Below are positions 6,790 to 13,030 of a stretch of 14,831 nt of DNA, piece by piece; the stretch's first letter is position 1; each line of letters begins with the position of its first letter. The DNA comes from Candidatus Omnitrophota bacterium (GTDB taxonomy: Bacteria; Omnitrophota; Gorgyraeia; Aquiviventales; Aquiviventaceae), in contig JACQRD010000026.1 of the NCBI GenBank assembly GCA_016206675.1, positions 1 through 14,831 on the forward strand. The letters run 5' to 3'. The notes under the pieces are model-generated. The model was not told the origin of the DNA. It was given only the letters and a program-made list of their open reading frames with translations, and did not search any database. The position numbers and the translations under genes are program-made.

Positions 6790-8982
6790 TTAGTTCAGCA
6801 GCTCGTCGGACGTCTCGTCGCCGTTGTCGGCCTTGGTTGCGCCGGCAGACGGCGCCTCACCGGGCTTGGCCAGCTTGTGGGCGGTGTAGCGGCATGTCGG
6901 ATAGTTGGAGCAGCCGTAGAACCGCCGGCCGCGGGCCTTGCGGCTGACCACGTCGCCGCCACAGCCGGGCTGGGGACACGTCACACCGGTGGGCACCGGC
7001 TTGGCGTTCTTGCAGTCGGGAAATCCGGAGCAGCTGAGGAATTGCCCGAAGCGCCCCCACTTGATCACCATCGGCTTGCCGCACTTCTCGCAGACGTAGT
7101 CCGTGGGGATCGCTTCCCGCTTGACCTCCTTCATCTGCGCCTGCGCGGTGGTCACGCGGGCGGAAAACGGCGTGTAGAAGTGGCGGATGACCGACACCCA
7201 CTCCTGGTCGCCCTCTTCAATGCGATCCAGCTCCTCCTCCATGCCTGCGGTGAACTTGACATCCATGATCTCTGGAAAATGCTCGATGAGCAGCTCCGTC
7301 ACGGTGCGGCCAAGCGGAGTCGGCACCAGGCTGCCGCCGTTGCGTTCCACGTATTCGCGCACGACGAGCGTCTGGAGAATCGGCGCATACGTGCTGGGCC
7401 GCCCGATGCCGTCCTCTTCCAGCGCCTTGACGAGCGAGGCGTCGGTAAACCGCCGGGGCGGCTTGGTGAAGTGCTGCGACGGCACCAGGGCCAGCAGCGT
7501 GAGTCCCTCGCCCTTGGCCAGCGGCGGCAGCACGCCTTCCGGCAGCCGCTCGGCGTCGGCGTCGGCGTCCTTCTCTTCGCCTTCCTGATAGGCCTTGGTC
7601 CACCCGGCGAAGACGGGCACGCGGCCGTTGGCCTTGAGCTGATACTTGCCTGCCTGCCCCGCGCGGGCGGCCGGCAGGCCGGCGGCGATCTGGACCGCGG
7701 TGACCCGATCCACCGCATCCGCCATCTGGCTGGCCACGAAGCGCTGCCAGACCAGTTGATAGAGGGCGGCCTGCTCCTCCGTCAGATACGAGGCCATGGC
7801 TTCAGGCGCTCTGGCCACGCTCGTCGGGCGGACGGCCTCATGCGCCTCTTGCGCGCTCTTGCGGGATTTGTACGCCCGCGGCTGATCCGGCAGAAACGCC
7901 TTGCCGAAGCGCTTCGGAATCAGCGTCCGGACGGCCTTCAGCGCCTCATCCGCCACGCGGACCGAGTCGGTGCGCATGTAGGTGATCAGCCCCACGGGGC
8001 TGGCCTCGCCGATTTCCAGCCCTTCGTAGAGCTGCTGCGCGATGCGCATCGTCCTGGAGGAGGAAAAGCCGAGCTTGTGGAAGGCCTCCTGCTGCAGCGT
8101 GCTGGTCGTGAAGGGAGGCTTCGGATATCGTTTCTGCTCCTTCTCCTCAACGGCGGACACCGCATACGACTGCTGCTTCAAATCGGCCGCGAGGCGCTCG
8201 GCGTCTGTCTTATTTCTGACGTCGGCCTTCTTGCCGCCGATTCTCTCCAGCTGCGCCTTGAAGCTCGCCCCGCCGTCGGCCTTTTTCAGCTCGGCGTCCA
8301 GCGTCCAGTACTCCTGCGGCTTGAAGGCCTCGATCTCCTTTTCACGGTCCACGATCAGCCGCAGGGCCACCGACTGCACCCGGCCGGCAGAGAGGCCGCG
8401 CCCAACCTTCCGCCACAGCAGCGGCGAGAGCGAATAGCCGACCAGCCGGTCCAAAATCCGACGGGCCTGTTGCGCGTTGACCTTCTTGACGTCGATGCGC
8501 AGCGGGCGCTTGATCGCCTCCTTGATGGCCTGCGGGGTGATCTCGTGGAAGGTGATGCGCACGATTTTGCGGCCGTTCATCTTCGGATCGACCTTCGCCC
8601 GCTTCGGCGCGGCTGAGGCCGACCCGTTGGCGGAGGCCTTGTCGGCTTTGGCCTTCGCCTTCTTCGCTTGCGCGGCTTCGTCATCGCGCAGCAGCCGCTC
8701 CAGATGCCAGCTGATGGCCTCGCCTTCGCGGTCGGGATCCGGCGCGAGGTAGATCACCGATTTGCCGCGCGCCGCTTCCTGCAGCTGCTTGGCCACCTTG
8801 CGACGCTTCTGGATGACGATGTAGTGGGGGGCGAAATCGTGTTCCACGTCCACCCCCAGCTTGCTGGCCGGCAGATCGCGCAGATGGCCCATGGAGGAGG
8901 TAACGTCGAAGTCCGAACCGACGATCTTGGTGATCGTCTTGGCCTTCGCCGGCGACTCCACAATAATGAGATTTTTAGCCAT
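6790..8982 (-). CDS. topA: DNA topoisomerase I (type IA)
   Basis: 730 residues. It relaxes negative supercoils by a transient 5'-phosphotyrosine break. The TOPRIM domain begins KNLIIVESPAKAKTI and carries the acidic triad region APDPDREGE (80-88). The catalytic tyrosine is Y335 in GLITYMRTDS. SAGRVQSVALR (198-208) and GIGRPSTYAPIL (525-536) are also family blocks. Two C-terminal four-cysteine zinc fingers are visible (C631/C634/C651/C657 and C669/C674/C691/C697). Between TOPRIM and the next domain, residues about 103-137 form a Lys/Ala-rich low-complexity insertion that most TopA proteins lack. ATG 8982 has GAGGGG 11 bases upstream. Bacillus has dprA-topA-trmFO-xerC; here trmFO is absent and xerC follows directly. 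Confidence 0.98.
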   Translation of the reverse strand: MAKNLIIVESPAKAKTITKIVGSDFDVTSSMGHLRDLPASKLGVDVEHDFAPHYIVIQKRRKVAKQLQEAARGKSVIYLAPDPDREGEAISWHLERLLRDDEAAQAKKAKAKADKASANGSASAAPKRAKVDPKMNGRKIVRITFHEITPQAIKEAIKRPLRIDVKKVNAQQARRILDRLVGYSLSPLLWRKVGRGLSAGRVQSVALRLIVDREKEIEAFKPQEYWTLDAELKKADGGASFKAQLERIGGKKADVRNKTDAERLAADLKQQSYAVSAVEEKEQKRYPKPPFTTSTLQQEAFHKLGFSSSRTMRIAQQLYEGLEIGEASPVGLITYMRTDSVRVADEALKAVRTLIPKRFGKAFLPDQPRAYKSRKSAQEAHEAVRPTSVARAPEAMASYLTEEQAALYQLVWQRFVASQMADAVDRVTAVQIAAGLPAARAGQAGKYQLKANGRVPVFAGWTKAYQEGEEKDADADAERLPEGVLPPLAKGEGLTLLALVPSQHFTKPPRRFTDASLVKALEEDGIGRPSTYAPILQTLVVREYVERNGGSLVPTPLGRTVTELLIEHFPEIMDVKFTAGMEEELDRIEEGDQEWVSVIRHFYTPFSARVTTAQAQMKEVKREAIPTDYVCEKCGKPMVIKWGRFGQFLSCSGFPDCKNAKPVPTGVTCPQPGCGGDVVSRKARGRRFYGCSNYPTCRYTAHKLAKPGEAPSAGATKADNGDETSDELLN

Positions 8983-9003
8983 GATGGCTTCGACCCCTCA
9001 ACA

Positions 9004-9035
9004 ACGCATTGACGCATTCACGCATCTACGCATTC
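9004..9035. repeat. Tandem array of four 8-base units, ACGCATTN (thiS-topA gap)
   Basis: Four consecutive 8-base units, ACGCATTG, ACGCATTC, ACGCATCT and ACGCATTC, occupy 9004-9035. The array overlaps the last codons and the stop of the ThiS-like gene (stop at 9028-9026), so the final VNA of that protein is written in repeat sequence. No inverted partner was found, unlike the other intergenic arrays in this window. Confidence 0.85.
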
Positions 9036-9247
9036 ACTGGTTTTAATGATCCGCCGCCTACGAACTGCACGATTTCCACCTGGTCGCCTTCCTTTAATAT
9101 AGTGCCCGCCAGCTGCGCGCGCTTGAGGATCGCCAGGTTCAGCTCCACCACCACGCGCTCCGGTACGACCTGCCGCCGCTCCAAGAGCTGCGCAGCCGTC
9201 AGCCCCTCCGGCACGGCTTGCCGCTGGCCGTTGACGGTCAGTTCCAT
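9026..9247 (-). CDS. thiS: ThiS/MoaD-like sulfur carrier protein
   Basis: 73 residues with a beta-grasp (ubiquitin-like) pattern: MELTVNGQRQAVPEG at the start, LLERRQVVPERVVVELN in the middle, and GDQVEIVQFVGGG near the end. This matches ThiS, whose C-terminal Gly-Gly is adenylated and thiocarboxylated to supply sulfur for the thiamine thiazole. Here the glycines are followed by eight more residues, SLKPVNA preceded by the third glycine's tail, partly encoded by the adjacent ACGCATT array. The tail would have to be removed before activation, or the protein may do something else. No other thiamine gene is in the window. It sits alone between dprA and topA, flanked on both sides by repeat arrays. 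AAGGG lies just before ATG 9247. MoaD-like or other small sulfur carriers are alternatives. Confidence 0.8.
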   Translation of the reverse strand: MELTVNGQRQAVPEGLTAAQLLERRQVVPERVVVELNLAILKRAQLAGTILKEGDQVEIVQFVGGGSLKPVNA

Positions 9248-9271
9248 AATCCCTTAGTTAACACGATCAGG

Positions 9272-9348
9272 GTGACAAGTTGCAAGTAACATGTGACACG
9301 TGGGTGATGTTACAGGTGACATGCCACCTGTCACGTGTCGCTTGTCAC
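9272..9348. repeat. Intergenic inverted repeat, GTGACA/GACACGTG words (dprA-thiS gap)
   Basis: Three nested perfect stems are visible: 9272-9279 with 9341-9348 (GTGACAAG), 9295-9302 with 9332-9339 (GACACGTG), and 9312-9318 with 9325-9331 (ACAGGTG). The right arm is almost continuous. The left arm carries two bulges and extra degenerate copies of the word. The right arm overlaps the end of dprA, whose stop is at 9333-9331, so the last residues of DprA (about VTSDT) are repeat-encoded. There is no U-run, so it is not a classic terminator. Confidence 0.8.
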
Positions 9349-10431
9349 ACCGTGCGCTTTTCGAACGAAGCGTTTACCCTGTCGCTGTGTCACGAACCCT
9401 TTGAGCTCCAACTGCAGCAATACGGTGGAGGCTGCGGAGGCCCCCACCCCGCTGGTGGCCGCAATGGTATCAATGTCCTGCGCCGCTCGGCCCCCAACGC
9501 ACGCCAATACCTGCCGCTCGACCTGCGTCAGCGGCGCGGCCCCCGCCGGCTGCGGCGCCAACCGCAGCTCCTCCAGAATATCCTCCACCGATGTGACCAG
9601 CCTCGCGCCTTGCTTCAATAACCGGTGGGTGCCGGCAGAGGTGTCGGCCGTCATGGGCCCTGGCACCGCGAAGACCTCCCGGCCCTGCTCAAGGGCGCAA
9701 TCCGCGGTAATCAGCGCTCCGCTGCGCTGGGCGGCCTCCACGACCACGACTCCCAGCGAGAGGCCACTGATGATCCGGTTGCGCCTTGGGAAATTCAAGG
9801 CGTGAGGCGACATCGCCATCGGATACTCGGAGAGCACCGCGCCCTGCGCAGCGATCTGCTCCGCCAGCGGCTCATGCTCCGGCGGATACACTTGTGCTAA
9901 GCCGCTGCCCAACACCGCCAGCGTCCGCCCGCCCGCCTTCAGCGCGCCCTCGTGGGCGGCGGTATCAATGCCCCGCGCCAGGCCCGAGACGACCGCCACA
10001 CCCCGCAGCGCAAGATCATAGCCGAGCCGGCCGGCACATTGCAAGCCGTAGGCTGAGGCGTGCCGTGAGCCGACGATCGCCACCGCGCATTCGGCGTCGG
10101 ATGCCAGCGCGCCTTTGACGTAGAGCACCGGCGGCGGATCGGCAATCGACCGAAGCGGCGCGGGATAGGCGTCGTCTTCCCACGTGACAATCGCCGCGCC
10201 GCAGCGCCGCGCGAGTGCCAGCTCTTCCCGCAGCCCGGCCTCATCGGAGCGCGCCTGCGCAATCCGCTCGGCCAGCGCCGGGCTGATCCTGCCGGCCTGC
10301 TGAAGCGCTTCGGCGCCGGCGCGCCAGAGCCCTTCCACGCCGCCGAAGGCAACCAGCAGCCGGTGCAGCGCCGCGGAGCTCAGCGGCGGCACACGGTTGA
10401 GGAGCATGAAGCGTTCACGATTCGTGAGCAT
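9331..10431 (-). CDS. dprA: DNA-processing protein DprA (Smf)
   Basis: 366 residues from ATG 10431. DprA binds single-stranded DNA entering during transformation and loads RecA. The N-terminal helical SAM-like region (1-70) precedes the Rossmann core with the family signatures AIVGSRHASAYG (118-129), VSGLARGIDTAAHEGAL (148-164), VLGSGLAQVYPPEH (173-186), NFPRRNRIISGLS (213-225) and VVVVEAAQRSGALITA (228-243), then VFAVPGP. A C-terminal winged-helix segment (about 300-350) follows, and the last residues read into the intergenic repeat. A TTG six codons upstream is in frame, but ATG 10431 has GAGGAG ten bases upstream and begins the conserved MLTNRERFMLLNRV. That GAGGAG lies in a stem-loop (10441-10458). 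The order dprA-topA-xerC is also known from Firmicutes. Confidence 0.96.
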   Translation of the reverse strand: MLTNRERFMLLNRVPPLSSAALHRLLVAFGGVEGLWRAGAEALQQAGRISPALAERIAQARSDEAGLREELALARRCGAAIVTWEDDAYPAPLRSIADPPPVLYVKGALASDAECAVAIVGSRHASAYGLQCAGRLGYDLALRGVAVVSGLARGIDTAAHEGALKAGGRTLAVLGSGLAQVYPPEHEPLAEQIAAQGAVLSEYPMAMSPHALNFPRRNRIISGLSLGVVVVEAAQRSGALITADCALEQGREVFAVPGPMTADTSAGTHRLLKQGARLVTSVEDILEELRLAPQPAGAAPLTQVERQVLACVGGRAAQDIDTIAATSGVGASAASTVLLQLELKGFVTQRQGKRFVRKAHGVTSDT

Positions 10432-10440
10432 GAAAACACC

Positions 10441-10458
10441 GCTCCTCAACGGAGGAGC
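10441..10458 (-). promoter_or_regulatory. Stem-loop containing the dprA Shine-Dalgarno sequence
   Basis: A perfect 7-base stem, GCTCCTC with GAGGAGC, closes a 4-base loop (CGTT on the minus strand). The 3' arm contains GAGGAG, placed ten bases before the dprA ATG at 10431. The 5' arm lies 13 bases after the protease stop codon (10474-10472). If folded in the mRNA it would mask the ribosome binding site. A weak terminator is the alternative, since GGTGTTTTC follows, but the U-run is only four long. Confidence 0.55.
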
Positions 10459-10471
10459 TGACCACTTGGAG

Positions 10472-10912
10472 CTATCGCGTAGGAAGGCGAGCGACGGACA
10501 AGAGGCGGGCGCGGTCGTTAAACGTCATGCTGAAGCGGTCGAAGAACCCGGCCCGGCCCAGCAGGTTGAACCCGACGCGCAGCGCGTCGGAAAATCCGGC
10601 CGGCACGAGCAGCTCCTCCCCGGCAAAGCGCACCCGGATGCGGGCGTGGTAGATCGGCAGCACGCTGCCGTTGCCGAGCGACATGTAGTGCCGTCGGGTC
10701 GTGTGGAGCTTCATCCCCAGCAGCTGGGCCACGTCGGAATGGAAGATGCTCCACGCCGCCCCGGAATCCACGTAGGCCTGCAGGTAGAGCCATCGGTTGC
10801 CCGTCCACACCTGCAGGTAGACAATCGGCGCATAGTGGCCCTGCGCGTCCTTCATGTAGGGGAAATCCACCCGCCGTAGCGCCGAAGGCTTCGATGAGGA
10901 AGAACGCCGCAT
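10472..10912 (-). CDS. Retropepsin-like aspartic protease
   Basis: 146 residues, the size of a single-domain clan AA aspartic protease that would act as a dimer. The catalytic signature is AYVDSGAAWSIF, with D49-S50-G51. A later FNLLGRAGFFDRFSMTFND (116-133) matches the hydrophobic-hydrophobic-Gly block and the following strand of this fold. The N-terminus has the VDFPYMKD...YAPIVYLQV pattern often seen in bacterial retropepsin-like proteins. No signal peptide is visible, so a cytoplasmic location is likely. The ATG at 10912-10910 overlaps the stop of the upstream aroK-DUF5678 frame (TAATG), indicating reinitiation and near-stoichiometric expression with it. The substrate is unknown. I recall DUF5678 proteins next to such proteases in other bacteria and archaea. 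Confidence 0.85.
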   Translation of the reverse strand: MRRSSSSKPSALRRVDFPYMKDAQGHYAPIVYLQVWTGNRWLYLQAYVDSGAAWSIFHSDVAQLLGMKLHTTRRHYMSLGNGSVLPIYHARIRVRFAGEELLVPAGFSDALRVGFNLLGRAGFFDRFSMTFNDRARLLSVARLPTR

Positions 10913-11688
10913 TACCCAGCTGAGGTTCGGGGTTGGGGGTTCTCTGAACCACCGCTGGCTGTTCTCATTATAAATAATGCGGTCAGCGACTCCTCGGGCA
11001 GCGGGATGTAATAGATGCCGGCTTCTCTCTTCTCGTCCAAGCGCTGCGAGGCGTTCTGGAACGCCTCCAACTGGCTGTCGCCGCAGGCCACCACGCGATT
11101 CTCAGCCACCACGACGTACTTGCCGCCGTAGCGCTTGGCCAAATCGGCGGAGCGCTCAAGCAGGTACTGCCAGCTCTTGCATAGGCCGGGGCTGAGATCC
11201 CCCCAGAGGCGCTCCACGACCTGCTCCGCGGAGAGATCGCTCGTGTCGATGACCGCATCCGCCTTGGCGTAGGCCTTCGCGCGCCTGGCCAGCAGCGTCT
11301 TGATGCGCTCTAAGGGATCGCCACCCTGCAGCAGCGGCCGCGCGGCGATGCGGCGGCCGAGGCGCTGGAGGATGATCTTCGGGCGGGCCGTCAGGCAGAC
11401 GACCGGTCCGCTGGCGCGCAGGCGCGAGCGGTTCTTCGGATCCACGAAGGCGCCCCCGCCGGTGGCGATCACCTGCTGGTCGCCACGCACGAGCCGGCGG
11501 ACGATGCGCTCCTCCAGCCGGCGGAAGACCGGCTCGCCGTGCTCCGCGAAGATTCGCGGTACCGGCTTCTTCGCGCTGGTCTCGATCTGCTCGTCGACAT
11601 CGACGAAGCGCCAGCCCAGCCGCTTCGCCAGCCGTTTTCCGACGGTGGTCTTCCCCGTCCCCATAAACCCGATCAGCGTAATATTCAT
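10912..11688 (-). CDS. aroK: Shikimate kinase fused to a C-terminal DUF5678-like domain
   Basis: 258 residues; ordinary shikimate kinases have about 170. Residues 1-165 are AroK, which phosphorylates shikimate to shikimate 3-phosphate. They contain the Walker A GFMGTGKTT (7-15), VDVDEQIE (29-36), FRRLEE with the substrate arginine (55-60), ATGGGAF (75-81) and the lid-type ARPLL (116-120). Residues about 170-235 add a segment with RYGGKYVVVAENRVVACG followed by a helix and YYIPLPEE. This resembles the small DUF5678 domain. The frame is uninterrupted, and I see no ATG at the junction for a separate gene. The start is set at ATG 11688 because MNITLIGFMG is the family N-terminus; the GTG at 11715 would only add repeat-encoded residues. 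The stop overlaps the start of the retropepsin-like gene. The role of the added domain is unknown. Confidence 0.92.
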   Translation of the reverse strand: MNITLIGFMGTGKTTVGKRLAKRLGWRFVDVDEQIETSAKKPVPRIFAEHGEPVFRRLEERIVRRLVRGDQQVIATGGGAFVDPKNRSRLRASGPVVCLTARPKIILQRLGRRIAARPLLQGGDPLERIKTLLARRAKAYAKADAVIDTSDLSAEQVVERLWGDLSPGLCKSWQYLLERSADLAKRYGGKYVVVAENRVVACGDSQLEAFQNASQRLDEKREAGIYYIPLPEESLTALFIMRTASGGSENPQPRTSAG

Positions 11689-11693
11689 CGTGG

Positions 11694-11808
11694 CAGCACA
11701 CAGCACACAGCACACAGCACACAGTGAGTCCTAAAGCACAACCCAAACAACCTCACGCTATTGAGCATTCGCCTTTACTGTCTGCTGTATGCTGACTGCT
11801 GTGTGCTA
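11694..11808. repeat. Intergenic inverted repeat, AGCACAC/AGTCAGC family (aroC-aroK gap)
   Basis: The left arm 11694-11725 includes four tandem copies of the 7-base unit AGCACAC. The right arm 11777-11808 is its reverse complement at 27 of 32 positions, across a 51-base loop. The right arm matches the right arm of the repeat at 3148-3179 at 30 of 32 positions and has the same orientation. The aroC stop (11808-11806) lies in the right arm, and the aroK start (11688) lies just beyond the left arm. Confidence 0.85.
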
Positions 11809-12930
11809 AAACTTTTGAAGTTCAGCGCGATAGCTCTTCAAGTTCCGCTGAACTTCACGCAGAGAATCGCCGCCAAATTTTTGCAGCATCGCATTGGCCA
11901 GCTCAAAGGCGATCATGGCTTCGCCGATGACGCCGGCCGCCGGCACGGTGGTCACGTCGGTGCGCTCGACCGTGGCCACCATCGGCTTCTTCGTAGTGAT
12001 CTCCACCGACCGCATCGGCTTGCGCAGGGTGGACAACGGCTTGAGAAATCCGCGCACCACCACCGGCTGCCCGGTCGTCATGCCGCCCTCGAAGCCGCCG
12101 GAGCGGTTCGAGTTGCGGTAGAATCCCTTCCCTCTCGCATAGAAAATCTCGTCGTGCACGTTCGAGCCCGGCAGCGACGCCGCCAGCACCCCGTCACCTA
12201 CCTCGGCCGCCTTGACCGCATGGATGGAGAGGATCGCCCGCCCGAGGATGGCGTCGAGCCGGCGGTCGTAGTGGACGTAGCTGCCCAGCCCGGGTGGCAC
12301 GCCTTCGGCGATCACCTCGAAGACGCCGCCCAGCGTATCCCCGGTCTTCACGCAGGCATCGATGGCCTTGATCATGCGCTTGGTGGCGGCCGCATCGAGG
12401 CAGCGCAGCGGTGTGGGCTCCGCCTTGCGGCGCAGCAGGGCGACCGTTACGGGTCGCGACGCGGCGCGCACCGGCCCCAGCGCCACCACGTGGCTGGCCA
12501 GCTCGATCTCCAAGGGGCTGAGCAGTTCCCGGCACACCGCGCCGATGGCCACGCGCGCAGCCGTCTCGCGCGCGCTGGCGCGTTCCAGCACGTTGCGGAT
12601 GTCGCGATGGCCGTACTTTATCGCGCCGGTTAAGTCCGCGTGGCCCGGCCGCGGCTGGGTCACCACCGGCAGCCGGTCGATGGAGGCGTCCTTATTTCTA
12701 ATCAGCAGCGCGATGGGGCTGCCCAACGTGACTCCGCGGCGCACGCCTGAAAGAAGCTCAATGGCATCCGGCTCGAATTGCATCCGTGGGCCGCGGCCGT
12801 AGCCGAGCTGGCGTCTGCGCATCTGGGTGTTCAGACGCGGCACATCGATAGGCACGCCCGCCGGCATGCCCTCCAGCGTGGCGACCAGCGCCGGACCGTG
12901 CGATTCCCCCGCCGTTAGGAAGCGCAACAT
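11806..12930 (-). CDS. aroC: Chorismate synthase
   Basis: 374 residues from ATG 12930. AroC converts 5-enolpyruvylshikimate 3-phosphate to chorismate using reduced FMN. The N-terminus MLRFLTAGESHGPALVATLEG holds signature 1 with catalytic H11. Signature 2 is YGHRDIRNVLERASARETAA. The third conserved region is RSGGFEGGMTTGQP, and the C-terminal half is complete, with DVTTVPAAGVIGEAM. An in-frame GTG at 12987 exists, but the extra 19 residues would be translated from the repeat array upstream. The likely ribosome binding GGAG (12939-12936), five bases before the ATG, falls in the first unit of that array. The stop codon lies in another repeat arm. It is flanked by a prepilin peptidase gene upstream and aroK downstream. 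Confidence 0.97.
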   Translation of the reverse strand: MLRFLTAGESHGPALVATLEGMPAGVPIDVPRLNTQMRRRQLGYGRGPRMQFEPDAIELLSGVRRGVTLGSPIALLIRNKDASIDRLPVVTQPRPGHADLTGAIKYGHRDIRNVLERASARETAARVAIGAVCRELLSPLEIELASHVVALGPVRAASRPVTVALLRRKAEPTPLRCLDAAATKRMIKAIDACVKTGDTLGGVFEVIAEGVPPGLGSYVHYDRRLDAILGRAILSIHAVKAAEVGDGVLAASLPGSNVHDEIFYARGKGFYRNSNRSGGFEGGMTTGQPVVVRGFLKPLSTLRKPMRSVEITTKKPMVATVERTDVTTVPAAGVIGEAMIAFELANAMLQKFGGDSLREVQRNLKSYRAELQKF

Positions 12931-12934
12931 CTCC

Positions 12935-13014
12935 ACTCCGTGACCTCGTGACTCCGTGACCTCGTGACTCCGTGGAACCATCCACACAGGTACGGAGTCA
13001 CGGAGACACGGAGT
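12935..13014. repeat. Intergenic repeat: 16-base tandem unit plus inverted arm (pilD-aroC gap)
   Basis: The unit ACTCCGTGACCTCGTG occurs twice exactly (12935-12950, 12951-12966) and then partially (12967-12974). The segment 12951-12974 pairs with 12991-13014 at about 20 of 24 positions around a 16-base loop, and degenerate copies continue to about 13024. On the coding strand each unit presents GGAG. The copy nearest aroC is positioned as its Shine-Dalgarno sequence. Confidence 0.85.
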
Positions 13015-13030
13015 AACGCAGTCACCGGCA

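Noticed and set aside
6775..8616. Plus-strand open frame of 613 codons
   Set aside because: It is antisense to topA, which has all type IA topoisomerase motifs. The plus-strand translation is Leu/Arg/Gly/His-rich with no recognisable domain.
11689..11715. N-terminal extension of shikimate kinase from GTG 11715
   Set aside because: It reads through AGCACAC repeats (Cys-rich MCCVLCAAT). MNITLIGFMG from 11688 is the expected start.
12931..12987. N-terminal extension of chorismate synthase from GTG 12987
   Set aside because: The added residues are a translation of the intergenic repeat, while the family N-terminus starts at ATG 12930 with a GGAG before it.
12935..13014. CRISPR-like array
   Set aside because: The units are contiguous without unique spacers, only 16 bases long, and no cas genes are present.
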